From Actinomycetota bacterium (GTDB lineage Bacteria; Actinomycetota; Actinomycetes; Nanopelagicales; Nanopelagicaceae), in assembly GCA_016870975.1 (NCBI GenBank), contig VGAE01000002.1:1-64000 (forward strand): a stretch of 64,000 nucleotides of DNA, in the 5' to 3' direction. Below the pieces are notes generated by a model that saw nothing but the letters and a program-made list of their open reading frames with translations, ran no database searches and was not told where the DNA came from. This document shows positions 54,987-63,632 of this stretch, in pieces; position 1 is the first letter of the stretch; every line of letters begins with the position of its first letter. Both the position numbers and the translations under genes were made by a program.

Positions 54987-55775
54987 TTGTTAACAACCAT
55001 GGACTTAACTGCAACGCAGTGGAGCACCGTATATAACGTCCTTTCCTTTGGACTTATCTCGATGCTCGCGACAACGGTCTACACCCTTGTCTCAACAAAC
55101 CGCGTTCTACCAAAGTACCGAAATGCTCTAGTTCTATCCTCGATGGTTACATTCATCGCAGGATACCACTACATCCGCATTTTCGACTCATTCCACGCAG
55201 CATCAATGGTGGAAGGAAGCGTTGGCAAGGTAATAACAGCAGGTCACCCAGATGCATTTAACGAGGGTTATCGTTATGTTGACTGGATCCTTACTGTTCC
55301 GCTTCTTCTTGTTGAAGTAATCGCAGTTCTTGCTCTTGCAAGAGAAACTTCAAAGTCTTTGATTACCCGTCTCGTTCCTGCATCTGCAGCGATGATCGCT
55401 CTTGGTTACCCAGGCGAGATTTCCGCAGTTCAAGGCACCAAGATTCTCTACGGTGTTCTCTCGACAATTCCATTCCTCTATATCCTCTACATCCTATTTG
55501 TAGAGCTAAGCAAATCCCTCGATCGTCAGCCAGAAGGCGTCGCCGCAACAGTCGGTCGACTACGTCTCCTTTTGGTTGCTTCATGGGGCGTTTACCCAAT
55601 TGCTTACCTACTTCCAATTATCAACGCAGATGGCGCAGCAAGTACGGGCGCATATGTCGGTCGCCAGGTTGGCTACACGATCGCAGACATTCTCGCAAAG
55701 TGTGTCTGGGGTCTAACCCTCGTGAAGATCGCAAGAATGAAGTCGATTGCAGAGGGAATGAAGGACGATCACTAA
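54987..55775 (+). CDS. Actinorhodopsin, light-driven proton pump
   Basis: 262 residues, seven helices, retinal protein of the xanthorhodopsin/actinorhodopsin clade. Helix C reads YRYVDWILTVPLLLVE: proton acceptor D99, T103, donor E110, with L107 at the spectral-tuning site (green-type). H61 pairs with the counter-ion, and K238 in DILAKCVWG binds retinal. G156 in YGVLSTIPF occupies the place of a bulky Trp in bacteriorhodopsin, the gap through which xanthorhodopsin accepts a carotenoid antenna. TTG 54987 is the start: GGAGG is five bases away, while the next ATG is 17 away. An intrinsic terminator follows, so it is monocistronic. No retinal-synthesis gene is in the window. Confidence 0.97.
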   Translation: MLTTMDLTATQWSTVYNVLSFGLISMLATTVYTLVSTNRVLPKYRNALVLSSMVTFIAGYHYIRIFDSFHAASMVEGSVGKVITAGHPDAFNEGYRYVDWILTVPLLLVEVIAVLALARETSKSLITRLVPASAAMIALGYPGEISAVQGTKILYGVLSTIPFLYILYILFVELSKSLDRQPEGVAATVGRLRLLLVASWGVYPIAYLLPIINADGAASTGAYVGRQVGYTIADILAKCVWGLTLVKIARMKSIAEGMKDDH

Positions 55776-55792
55776 TTTTTAGTGATTTGCCT

Positions 55793-55820
55793 AAAAGGGC
55801 CTGGGAAACCGGGCCCTTTT
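55793..55820 (+). terminator. Strong intrinsic terminator of the rhodopsin gene
   Basis: AAAAGGGCCTGG and CCGGGCCCTTTT form a 12-bp stem (one T-G pair) closed by a GAAA tetraloop, followed by ACTTTTTGCTTTT. As a near-symmetrical stem it can also stop transcription from the convergent DUF2017 operon. Confidence 0.9.
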
Positions 55821-55850
55821 ACTTTTTGCTTTTAAGAACATAAATAGAAG

Positions 55851-56450
55851 TCATTCGATAGCTTCTAATAAAGATTGTTGGAGCCAACCCAGCCATGAAT
55901 AAACAGCGTAGACCGCTTTCATCGGATCGCTCTCGGTCGCCAATTCATATCGCGCTTTACCCTCTGAGCTGGAATCTGTGCCCTCCTTATCACCAATTCC
56001 AAGTCGGACAGCAAGAGCTAACCGTAGATCATTTAGTGAGCTTAGCCAGGATGCAACATCTACTAACTTGATACTTAATTCGATTGTTGCTCGCTCTAGT
56101 GGTTGATCCGCGCTCCACTCTTCCTCCGAGGGCGCTAGCGCTTGATAAATGAGATGCGCATTTGCTCGCTTCTTTTCCCGTAATCCATCTTCGGTATATC
56201 TGCGAAATTCAGAGGCCTCTTTCTCATCCTGATAGGCATTAGGTAAAAGCCTTCGAAGTACCGGGTCATCTGGTGGAGTTTCATTTCCATTCAATCCAAG
56301 GAGATTAAATAGTGGATCTGGTTCAGCAATTGATGGTTCTCCCAGTAACTCAAGAAGTTGTTCTAAGAGATTCATCAATACTTGTGCTTCTTGAGTCGTT
56401 AAAACGATTCTAAATTCGTCATCGTTTAATCTTTCAAATTTCGAACTCAT
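55851..56450 (-). CDS. DUF2017 family protein
   Basis: 199 residues, mostly helical, of the actinobacterial DUF2017 family that is regularly encoded after clpS. Conserved parts: FRIVLTTQEAQVLMNLLEQL, DDPVLRRLLPNAYQDEKEAS, LRLALAVRLGI and YSWLGWLQQSLLEAI. Function unknown; co-occurrence with clpS hints at proteolysis. Two bp after clpS. Confidence 0.88.
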   Translation of the reverse strand: MSSKFERLNDDEFRIVLTTQEAQVLMNLLEQLLELLGEPSIAEPDPLFNLLGLNGNETPPDDPVLRRLLPNAYQDEKEASEFRRYTEDGLREKKRANAHLIYQALAPSEEEWSADQPLERATIELSIKLVDVASWLSSLNDLRLALAVRLGIGDKEGTDSSSEGKARYELATESDPMKAVYAVYSWLGWLQQSLLEAIE

Positions 56451-56452
56451 AT

Positions 56453-56743
56453 TTAAAGCTCATCTGCGCGCTGAATTGTCGCCCAAAGGCCATACTCATG
56501 AAGACGCTGCACATCGCGCTCCATCTCCTCGCGCGTTCCCGAAGAGACCGTGGCACGCCCCTCGTTGTGAACTTTTAACATTAATTCATGTGCTTTCTCT
56601 TTTGAATATCCCAATACGACCATAAACACGTGAGTCACGTAAGTCATCAGATTCACTGGATCATCCCAGACCACACAAATCCACGGTCGATCTGGTTTAA
56701 GATCGATCTCTGTCTCTGAATCGGTAAGTGTGCTCTGCGCCAT
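56453..56743 (-). CDS. clpS: ATP-dependent Clp protease adaptor ClpS
   Basis: 96 residues. Delivers N-degron substrates to ClpC/Clp[21 protein letters not shown] is the substrate-pocket strand and helix; [20 protein letters not shown] the binding-site helix. Middle gene of the DUF3039-clpS-DUF2017 operon. Confidence 0.96.
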   Translation of the reverse strand: MAQSTLTDSETEIDLKPDRPWICVVWDDPVNLMTYVTHVFMVVLGYSKEKAHELMLKVHNEGRATVSSGTREEMERDVQRLHEYGLWATIQRADEL

Positions 56744-56745
56744 CG

Positions 56746-57039
56746 TTACTTTTTTGACCCATCAGAGGGCTCTTTTCTCAGTCCGGAATAAATCTCTTTA
56801 CAAGTTGGACAGATAGGAAAATTTTTTGGGTCGCGATTTGGAATCCACCGCTTTCCACATAGCGCGGTTACGGCTTTTCCAGTTACTGCGGACTCGACAA
56901 TCTTCTCTTTCTTTACATAGTGCGCAAATCTCTCGTGGTCACCAGATTCAAGATCCTCATTTAGGCGCTCATCTAGTTGAACATCGGATAACTCATCTAC
57001 GCCACTACGTCGCGTGAAGAGCCCCATGCGAAATGACAT
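56746..57039 (-). CDS. DUF3039 family protein
   Basis: 97 residues of an Actinobacteria-specific family: [40 protein letters not shown] and [10 protein letters not shown]. Cysteines in ALCG and CPTC may bind zinc. First gene of the clpS operon; ATG 57039 lies six bases after TATTAT. Confidence 0.9.
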   Translation of the reverse strand: MSFRMGLFTRRSGVDELSDVQLDERLNEDLESGDHERFAHYVKKEKIVESAVTGKAVTALCGKRWIPNRDPKNFPICPTCKEIYSGLRKEPSDGSKK

Positions 57040-57045
57040 GTCTCA

Positions 57046-57051
57046 ATAATA
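57046..57051 (-). promoter_or_regulatory. -10 hexamer TATTAT, leaderless start of the DUF3039-clpS operon
   Basis: Minus strand TATTAT, six bases (TGAGAC), then ATG 57039. Only 12 bp separate it from the divergent argF hexamer. Confidence 0.55.
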
Positions 57052-57063
57052 GGAGAGGTTGAT

Positions 57064-57069
57064 TAGGAT
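57064..57069 (+). promoter_or_regulatory. -10 hexamer TAGGAT, leaderless start of argF
   Basis: TAGGAT, six bases (AGGCAG), then GTG 57076. Confidence 0.55.
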
Positions 57070-57075
57070 AGGCAG

Positions 57076-58002
57076 GTGAAGGATCTACTGAGAACTGAAC
57101 ACCTCTCGTGCTCTCAAGTTGAGACGCTCCTCGCGACTGCGCGTGACTTTTCGAAAGATCCGTTGAGCGCAAGTACCGCCTTGGCTAATCGCACCGTAGC
57201 GATCTACATGACAAAGCCTTCAACTCGCACCCGACTCGCCTCCGAATCTGCAGTTGCGCATCTTGGTGGCACTCCGATTTTTATTCGGGGCGATGAGCTC
57301 CAGATTGGGAGAGGCGAAACTATCTCTGATACCGCGAGAGTCATAAGTCAATTCGCTGCCGCATTGATAGTTCGCACTTTTAAACAGAGCGATGTGGACC
57401 AACTAGGTGAAGCCGCCAGCATTCCAGTCATTAATGGATTAACCGATGATGATCATCCAACTCAATTACTCGCAGATTGGATGGTGCTCAATGAGAAATT
57501 TGGTGAGAATTTAACTGGGCGAAAATTCGCTTATATTGGCGATGGAAATAACATGGCTAATACTTGGCTTACTTTAGGCGCAATTATGGGTGCCCATATC
57601 GTGGTCGCAACCCCAAGTGGAAAGTTTGCAGTCAAACAATCTTTTATTGATCGAGCCAACTTAATTGCGGCCAAGACTGGTGGCAAATTAGAGATTAGTA
57701 ATGATCCCGAATCTGTAAAGGATGCATCGGCGATTTACACCGATGTCTGGCTCTCCATGGGTGACTCAGATGCTGAGAAAGCAGAGAGAGTTAAAGCTTT
57801 AACTCCATTTGCCGTAACGCCCAAGTTGATGTCTCTCGCAACCAAAGATGCCATTTTCATGCATTGTCTTCCGGCGCATCGCGGTGCGGAAGTTTCCGCT
57901 GAAGTCATTGATGGCAATCAGTCAGTTGTCTGGCAACAAGCATTTCACCGACGGACCACTATTCAATCAATTCTCTATCATTTAACCCGCGGCGGAATTT
58001 GA
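57076..58002 (+). CDS. argF: Ornithine carbamoyltransferase
   Basis: 308 residues. Makes citrulline from ornithine and carbamoyl phosphate. STRTR in MTKPSTRTRLASE binds carbamoyl phosphate; HCLPAHRG is the ornithine/catalytic segment; DDDHPTQLLADW the conserved central helix. The start GTG 57076 is fixed by TAGGAT six bases upstream. It is not accompanied by other arg genes here and reads on towards pntA (10-bp gap). Confidence 0.96.
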   Translation: MKDLLRTEHLSCSQVETLLATARDFSKDPLSASTALANRTVAIYMTKPSTRTRLASESAVAHLGGTPIFIRGDELQIGRGETISDTARVISQFAAALIVRTFKQSDVDQLGEAASIPVINGLTDDDHPTQLLADWMVLNEKFGENLTGRKFAYIGDGNNMANTWLTLGAIMGAHIVVATPSGKFAVKQSFIDRANLIAAKTGGKLEISNDPESVKDASAIYTDVWLSMGDSDAEKAERVKALTPFAVTPKLMSLATKDAIFMHCLPAHRGAEVSAEVIDGNQSVVWQQAFHRRTTIQSILYHLTRGGI

Positions 58003-58012
58003 TGGTGGTTCT

Positions 58013-59125
58013 GTGAGAGTATTTGTACCTAAAGAGAGTAGAACTGGCGAACGAAGAGTTGCCATGGTTCCTGAACTCGTCTCCAAATTGACTCGAGTTG
58101 GCTTTGCAGTTTCTGTGGAAAAGGGAGCGGGAAACTATGCTGGAGCCAGCGATAAAATGTTTATGGCTGCTGGCGCAAATATCGCGACCGCAAGTGATAT
58201 TGGTAGCGCTGATGTCATACTTTCTGTTCAGCCTCTTGGCGTGGCTCAATTTGGAAACTTAAAACGAGGCGCAATAACAATCTCTTTCTTATCGCCCATA
58301 AATTCAACGGATCTAATCGCAGCCGCCGCAAAATCTGGAGTTACAACTTTCTCGCTAGAGCTTGTACCAAGAATCTCTCGCGCCCAGTCAATGGATGCCC
58401 TGACCTCTCAGGCGCTCTGTGCTGGCTACCGCGCCGCCTTGGTAGCCGCCGAACTCTCACCGAGATTCTTTCCGCTCTTGATGACTGCCGCCGGAACGGT
58501 TACGCCAGCAAATGTATTGGTGCTCGGCGCCGGCGTTGCAGGATTACAGGCAATTGCGACTGCGCGCCGACTTGGCGCAGTTGTATTGGCTTATGACGTA
58601 CGTCCCTCTTCAGCTGACGAAGTTCGCTCTATGGGGGCAACTTTTATCGAACTTGAACTAGAGGCGTTAGAAGGTGCGGGCGGTTATGCCCGTGAGATGA
58701 CGGAAGAGCGCGCAGCTAAACAACGTGAATTACTAAAACCTTTTATCGAAAAATCCCACGTACTGATAACTACCGCTGCCGTCCCGGGCCGACCAGCGCC
58801 ACGTCTCGTTACCAAAGATATGTATTCGAATATGTCGACCGGTTCGGTAATTGTTGATTTAGCGGCAGAGTCAGGTGGAAATGTCGAAGGCTCAGTTGCC
58901 GGTGAAGTGATCACAACTGATAATGGTTTAACTATTTGGGGCGGTAAGGATGTTCCGAGCCAACTACCTTTCCATGCTTCATCACTTTATGCTCGAAACG
59001 TTGTAAATCTACTTCTTCTAATGGTCAAAGATGGTGCGATTAGCCTCGATTTCACCGATGAAATCATCAACGCTGCATCTCTCACTCATGAAGGTGCGAT
59101 TCGAACGATAAGGGGAGGCAAATGA
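58013..59125 (+). CDS. pntA: NAD(P) transhydrogenase subunit alpha, NAD-binding part
   Basis: 370 residues, domain I of the proton-translocating transhydrogenase. VFVPKESRTGERRVAMVPEL is the family start; the NAD fold is VLVLGAGVAGLQAIATARRL followed by YDVRPSSADEV. GTG 58013 is the start. Three-gene form (alpha1, alpha2, beta) with 4-bp overlaps. The enzyme drives NADPH formation from NADH using inward proton flow. Confidence 0.95.
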   Translation: MRVFVPKESRTGERRVAMVPELVSKLTRVGFAVSVEKGAGNYAGASDKMFMAAGANIATASDIGSADVILSVQPLGVAQFGNLKRGAITISFLSPINSTDLIAAAAKSGVTTFSLELVPRISRAQSMDALTSQALCAGYRAALVAAELSPRFFPLLMTAAGTVTPANVLVLGAGVAGLQAIATARRLGAVVLAYDVRPSSADEVRSMGATFIELELEALEGAGGYAREMTEERAAKQRELLKPFIEKSHVLITTAAVPGRPAPRLVTKDMYSNMSTGSVIVDLAAESGGNVEGSVAGEVITTDNGLTIWGGKDVPSQLPFHASSLYARNVVNLLLLMVKDGAISLDFTDEIINAASLTHEGAIRTIRGGK

Positions 59126-59436
59126 TGGAAGCCATAGCAATAATTTCCATTTTTGTTCTCGCCAGCTTTGTTGGTTTTGAAGTTGTTTCGAAAGTTTCTT
59201 CTACCTTACATACCCCGTTGATGAGTGGTGCCAATGCCATTCATGGAGTTATCTTGGTAGGTGCAATCATCGTCGCCGATCATGCCGAAACTTCGTTAGA
59301 GCTCGGCCTCTCCGTAACCGCAATAATTCTGGCGACGGTAAATATGGTCGGTGGATTTGTGGTAACTGATCGAATGCTAGAAATGTTTAAAGGTAAAGCG
59401 CGTGATAATTCAAATAAGTCAAAGGGCGAAAAATGA
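59122..59436 (+). CDS. pntA2: NAD(P) transhydrogenase subunit alpha, membrane part
   Basis: 104 residues with three to four helices (LASFVGFEVVSKVSSTLHTP, MSGANAIHGVILVGAIIVAD, AIILATVNMVGGFVVTDRML). STLHTPLMSGANAIHG is the transhydrogenase signature. ATG 59122 follows AGGGGAGG; overlaps both neighbours. Confidence 0.95.
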   Translation: MMEAIAIISIFVLASFVGFEVVSKVSSTLHTPLMSGANAIHGVILVGAIIVADHAETSLELGLSVTAIILATVNMVGGFVVTDRMLEMFKGKARDNSNKSKGEK

Positions 59437-60812
59437 ATTCCTCCGTTAATGACTTGATTGGCTTACTTGCCGGCGTCTGTTTCATTCTCTCGCTTAAAGG
59501 CTTATCTCATCCAAGAACTGCGCGCCGTGGAAATTTATTAGGAGTGCTAGGCGCAACAATTGCCACAATTTTGGTCTTTTTCCGTTCTGAAAACGAGGGA
59601 CGAAATCTAATTTGGATTATTGGCGCTATTGCAATTGGTGTCATTATTGGCGTGCCAGCCGCTCGGAAAGTTCAGATGACTGCTATGCCACAACTTGTGG
59701 CGCTATTCAACGGCGTAGGTGGTGGCGCAGCAGCTCTCGTAGCAATTGTTGAATATATCAAGTTAGGAGATAGCGCTTCACTTGCTGAAGTTATAGCTAC
59801 TGTCTTCACAGTTGTTGTTGGTTGCGTCTCCTTCTCTGGCTCAATTGTCACGTTCTTAAAGTTGCAAGAGTTAATGACGACCGCGCCAGTTATCTTCCCA
59901 GGAGGCCGATTTGTAATTGCAGCGACTTTGACGGGGGTTCTCGGAGTTTCCGGGTGGGTAGTTGGCGCTCTTGGCAATACGCCGTTATTGGTTTTAGCAC
60001 TCTTATCCGTAATTTTTGGGGTTCTATTTGTGCTTCCTGTGGGTGGCGCCGATGTGCCAATTGTTATCTCCTTATTAAATGCATTCACCGGCTTAACCGT
60101 TGCTGCATCTGGTTATGTATTAAATGCGACGTTATTGATTATTGCGGGAACCCTGGTTGGCGCATCAGGAACAATCTTGACGAGATTGATGGCCGAAGCA
60201 ATGGGCAGATCATTATTTGGAACTCTCTTTGGAGCATTCACGGCAAAGCCACAGAGCGGCACCGCGGCGGCGGAAAATCGCCCAGTTAAATCGGGAACGC
60301 CAGATGACGTCGCAATTCTTTTGAATTACGCGCGACGCGTAGTAATTGTTCCGGGTTTTGGTTTAGCAGTCGCGCAAGCGCAGCACACGGTTCGTGAACT
60401 TGCTGATTTGCTCACAAGTAAGGGAATTGATGTTGCTTATGGAATACATCCGGTGGCAGGTCGAATGCCGGGTCATTTGAATGTGCTTTTAGCGGAGGCT
60501 AATGTTCCTTACGAGCAATTATCTGAGATGGATGAAGTTAATCCCACATTTCCCCAGACCGATGTCGCGTTGGTAATCGGTGCAAATGATGTAGTCAATC
60601 CCGCTGCTAAGACCACACCCGGTTGCCCAATTTATGGAATGCCGATTCTTGATGTCGCACAGGCTGGCAATGTGATTTTCTTAAAGCGCTCAATGCGACC
60701 CGGATTTGCCGGTATCGAAAATGAACTTCTCTTTGATGCCAAGACCACTCTGTTATTTGGAGATGCGAAGGCCTCTCTGGCAAAAGTAGTTTCTAGCTTA
60801 AAGGGGCTATAG
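59433..60812 (+). CDS. pntB: NAD(P) transhydrogenase subunit beta
   Basis: 459 residues. About eight N-terminal helices (LKGLSHPRTARRGNLLG, MPQLVALFNGVGGGAAALVA) and a C-terminal NADP-binding domain from about 285 (VVIVPGFGLAVAQAQHTVRE, VAYGIHPVAGRMPGHLNVLL, VNPTFPQTDVALVIGANDVV). Completes the membrane complex with pntA and pntA2. Confidence 0.96.
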   Translation: MNSSVNDLIGLLAGVCFILSLKGLSHPRTARRGNLLGVLGATIATILVFFRSENEGRNLIWIIGAIAIGVIIGVPAARKVQMTAMPQLVALFNGVGGGAAALVAIVEYIKLGDSASLAEVIATVFTVVVGCVSFSGSIVTFLKLQELMTTAPVIFPGGRFVIAATLTGVLGVSGWVVGALGNTPLLVLALLSVIFGVLFVLPVGGADVPIVISLLNAFTGLTVAASGYVLNATLLIIAGTLVGASGTILTRLMAEAMGRSLFGTLFGAFTAKPQSGTAAAENRPVKSGTPDDVAILLNYARRVVIVPGFGLAVAQAQHTVRELADLLTSKGIDVAYGIHPVAGRMPGHLNVLLAEANVPYEQLSEMDEVNPTFPQTDVALVIGANDVVNPAAKTTPGCPIYGMPILDVAQAGNVIFLKRSMRPGFAGIENELLFDAKTTLLFGDAKASLAKVVSSLKGL

Positions 60813-60848
60813 CTTTTACGCCGAAACTACTTTTGTCAAAGAGAGAAG

Positions 60849-60854
60849 TACACT
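60849..60854 (+). promoter_or_regulatory. -10 hexamer TACACT, leaderless start of the small membrane protein gene
   Basis: TACACT, six bases (TAATCG), then GTG 60861. Supports the hydrophobic frame over the overlapping frame from 60833. Confidence 0.5.
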
Positions 60855-60860
60855 TAATCG

Positions 60861-61136
60861 GTGGAATCTTTGGCTTTTACTGTGAGCTTGATTGTTCTCC
60901 CGGCAATGTTTGGTGGACCATTGGCGCTGGTTCTGACTTTTTTACCTTTCATAAAAAGGAATCGAATTGCTCAATTTCTCCTGATCTATCTCGCAGTCCT
61001 CTCGATGATTGTGGGAGGTTATTTATTGATTTTGAATCTAAGCCGTGGTGGAACATTAATAGGTATAACGGGCTTATTTACCGGCGTTCTATCCCTTATG
61101 AAAATTCGTCGAATCAGAAAAGCACTTAACTGCTAG
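60861..61136 (+). CDS. Small three-helix membrane protein, unknown function
   Basis: 91 residues with three hydrophobic helices (AFTVSLIVLPAMFGGPLALV, AQFLLIYLAVLSMIVGGYLL, LIGITGLFTGVLSLMKI) and a basic tail. GTG start fixed by the hexamer at 60849. No family recognised. Lies between pntB and tmRNA. Confidence 0.65.
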   Translation: MESLAFTVSLIVLPAMFGGPLALVLTFLPFIKRNRIAQFLLIYLAVLSMIVGGYLLILNLSRGGTLIGITGLFTGVLSLMKIRRIRKALNC

Positions 61137-61170
61137 TCCCACTTTTTAATGAACACGTTTTTGATAAAGA

Positions 61171-61544
61171 TGGTGGAGGTGCCGGGAATCGAACCCGGGT
61201 CCTTCGACACTGATACAGGGCTTCTACGGGCGTAGTGTGCTAATCGCTTTCTCTGTCCCGGTTCTCACGCACACGTGTAACCGACGAACGCAGTTGTGTT
61301 AGATGTCCCTTCCGACAATCACAACGTTATCAGTTGGTAAGCCCTCTTACGACGTTGGTTCCTGAGTCGAAGGCGCGCTCAGGGCAACGGATTTCGGAGC
61401 TCGCTTAGGCAGCGAGAGCGAAATCAGACGAAGTTTTATCTGCGTCTGTATTTATGCGCGGGTTTTTGTGGTTAACGAGATCATCCCGGCTTCCTCGGCC
61501 CGCTTCCCCTGGCTCAACAATCGAAGTCGAGACCGTTCACCCCC
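61171..61544 (-). ncRNA. ssrA: tmRNA
   Basis: Rescues stalled ribosomes together with SmpB. Minus strand: 5' GGGGGTGAACGGTCTCGACT, 3' GGACCCGGGTTCGATTCCCG and an encoded CCA (61171-61173); acceptor GGGGGTG pairs with CACCTCC. The tag frame begins at GCA (61443-61441) and reads ADKTSSDFALAA, ending at TAA (61407-61405); ALAA is the expected degradation signal. TAGTTT at 61551-61556, six bases upstream of the 5' end, fits as -10. Confidence 0.97.
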
Positions 61545-61645
61545 AAGGTTAAACTACCTAAGTTTTCACCTATGTGGATTAGAAGCAATCTGTAATTGTA
61601 CGGTAGAAACCGAAAGTGAAGTTAATCGCGCATAAAACGGAGCTA

Positions 61646-62128
61646 TTAGTTGGTGGATTTACCACTCGAGCGCCGCGAGAGTTCTCTATTTATTTCGCGC
61701 GTTGCCTGCTTCTCCATGAGTGTTGCGCGCTTGTCACGTGCCTTTTTGCCCCGTCCTAACCCCATCTCAACTTTCGCCTTTCCATCCTTAAAATAGATTG
61801 AGAGCGGAATCAAAGTGAGGCCTGATTCCTTTAATTTCCCAATCAACTTGATCATCTCTCGCTTATGCATCAACATTTTTCTCTCACGTCTTGGTTCATG
61901 GTTCGTCCAAGAACCTTCGTTGTACTCGGGAATATGAACGCCACTAAGCCAGAGTTCGCCATCTTTTATGGAGGCAAATCCATCCGTGAGAGTCGCTCGG
62001 CCCGCCCTCAGTGATTTAACTTCTGTACCCATTAGAACTAAGCCTGCTTCAAAAACCTCATCAATAAAATAATCATGGCGGCCTTTTTTATTTTGGGCAA
62101 TTAATTTACGCCCAGTCTCCTTAACCAT
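61646..62128 (-). CDS. smpB: SsrA-binding protein
   Basis: 160 residues, binds tmRNA and the ribosome. [40 protein letters not shown] and [19 protein letters not shown] are standard; C-terminal basic tail [20 protein letters not shown]. Directly upstream of ssrA, the usual actinobacterial order ftsX-protease-smpB-ssrA. Confidence 0.97.
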   Translation of the reverse strand: MVKETGRKLIAQNKKGRHDYFIDEVFEAGLVLMGTEVKSLRAGRATLTDGFASIKDGELWLSGVHIPEYNEGSWTNHEPRRERKMLMHKREMIKLIGKLKESGLTLIPLSIYFKDGKAKVEMGLGRGKKARDKRATLMEKQATREINRELSRRSSGKSTN

Positions 62129-62248
62129 AGTTACGTCACCATAAATTCGTTAGCGTTTTTGCCTGCTGAGATCACGCTCTAAGGGTAATCAAATTTGTTG
62201 AACAATTCCGACTATTGCAATTCAACTTTAGAGGCTTTTTATTGAGTC

Positions 62249-63577
62249 TCACTCATTGACTGGCCGATTTAGCACAGAAAGCCCACCAAGGATTTGTAAC
62301 GCCTTCAAGTTCAAATCTTCGGCTCTCACAACGAGATCAGGAGTCACGCCAACATTCTCAATTGTCCGACCAGATGGGGTTAGGTAAAGCGCGACCGTAA
62401 GCTCAATTCTTGAGCCATCTCGAAGAGTTACAAAGTCTTGTATGGAACCCTTTCCATATGAACGTTCTCCAATTACAACTCCACGATTTCTATCCTGGAT
62501 AGCGGCAGCAAGAAGTTCAGCGGCGCTTGATGTTCCACGATTTATCATCACAACAATTGGAGAAAGTATTGGATTTCTGTTTCTAGCATTGAATACCCGC
62601 TCTTCGCCCAAAACTTTGTAAGAAGTTATCAATCCATTGCCGATAAAAATTTCTGCGACACTCACTGCCTCTTGGATTTGTCCTCCCGGATTGTTCCTTA
62701 AGTCAAGAATAACTCCGTTACGAAAATCCAAGCTCGAGATCGCGCTTTTAGCTTCATCAGCAGTTCTCAAGGCGAAATTTGAAATTGCTAGATAAGCAAC
62801 TCCGTTATCAATTTGCGAGCCCTCAACTGTATTTAGATTTACTCGCTCGGTCGCAACTCTAAATTCAAACTTTTCAGAATTTCTTAGCACGCGCATCTGT
62901 AGTTCTCGACCTATCTCGCCACGAATCAAGGCGCCAACTGTCGCTAACGAGGCACCTTGTACATCTGTCTCATTCACCTCAAGAATCTGATCGCCAGCAA
63001 GCAAACCTGCTTTTTCTGCAGTTGTGCCACTAATCACCTTAACAATTTCAATGGCACCTGATCTGGCTTTCTTTAAAGTAACTCCGATTCCAGTCAAAAT
63101 ATTGGAATTTCGCTCCTCTAATTTATCAATCGCAGACGAAGGAAAATAATTTGCCCACTGATCACCAGAGGCTTTAAGTGCTCCCTCAATCGCTGCGCGT
63201 TCTAGCACTTGTCTACTAATTTCACTTGGCGCATTCTCTGTTAGTAAATCAATCGCGCTATCAACTACTGAATCTCTATCTCTGCCTCCGATGCCAATTC
63301 CAATAACTAGTGTGAGGATAAGTAAAAATACTATGAGAATAGAGTTTCGTATCTGCTCACTTCTCTCTTGATTCGTTATTGATGTGGCGCCCGCAAATCC
63401 CTCGTTTTTCGGCGATAATAAATTTTTGTGGCTCCTTGGTTTAGCGGTTTCGGCTTGTTTAGATATTTCGGCTTGTTTAACTTTCTCGATTTGCTTAACT
63501 ACTCCTGAGCGAGTTTTTGGGCTTGAGGCCATGCCAGATCGAATCGTTTTTTTGCGACGATTCGCGGCTTTGGACAC
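62249..63577 (-). CDS. S41 carboxy-terminal processing peptidase (CtpA-like)
   Basis: 442 residues. A basic, Lys-rich cytosolic segment (1-75), one membrane helix (about 79-96, SILIVFLLILTLVIGIGIGG), a PDZ domain (about 170-245, GTTAEKAGLLAGDQILEVN) and the S41 catalytic core with the Ser in NRGTSSAAELLAAA and Lys in GERSYGKGSIQDF. Cleaves envelope proteins near their C-termini outside the membrane. GTG 63577 follows TAGGAGA at six bases. The long basic lead is unusual for the family. Confidence 0.93.
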   Translation of the reverse strand: MSKAANRRKKTIRSGMASSPKTRSGVVKQIEKVKQAEISKQAETAKPRSHKNLLSPKNEGFAGATSITNQERSEQIRNSILIVFLLILTLVIGIGIGGRDRDSVVDSAIDLLTENAPSEISRQVLERAAIEGALKASGDQWANYFPSSAIDKLEERNSNILTGIGVTLKKARSGAIEIVKVISGTTAEKAGLLAGDQILEVNETDVQGASLATVGALIRGEIGRELQMRVLRNSEKFEFRVATERVNLNTVEGSQIDNGVAYLAISNFALRTADEAKSAISSLDFRNGVILDLRNNPGGQIQEAVSVAEIFIGNGLITSYKVLGEERVFNARNRNPILSPIVVMINRGTSSAAELLAAAIQDRNRGVVIGERSYGKGSIQDFVTLRDGSRIELTVALYLTPSGRTIENVGVTPDLVVRAEDLNLKALQILGGLSVLNRPVNE

Positions 63578-63632
63578 GAGGACTCTCCTAGGAATTTAAA
63601 TTATCTGCTGGGCGACCCTATCGAGTTCTTAA

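Noticed and set aside
55769-55786. ATCACTA/TAGTGAT hairpin over the rhodopsin stop codon as the terminator
   Set aside because: Weak AT-rich stem; the strong GAAA-loop terminator follows directly at 55793-55820.
60833-61129. 98-codon frame overlapping the small membrane-protein gene
   Set aside because: Lacks a promoter or ribosome signal; the GTG 60861 frame has a hydrophobic protein pattern and a correctly spaced -10.
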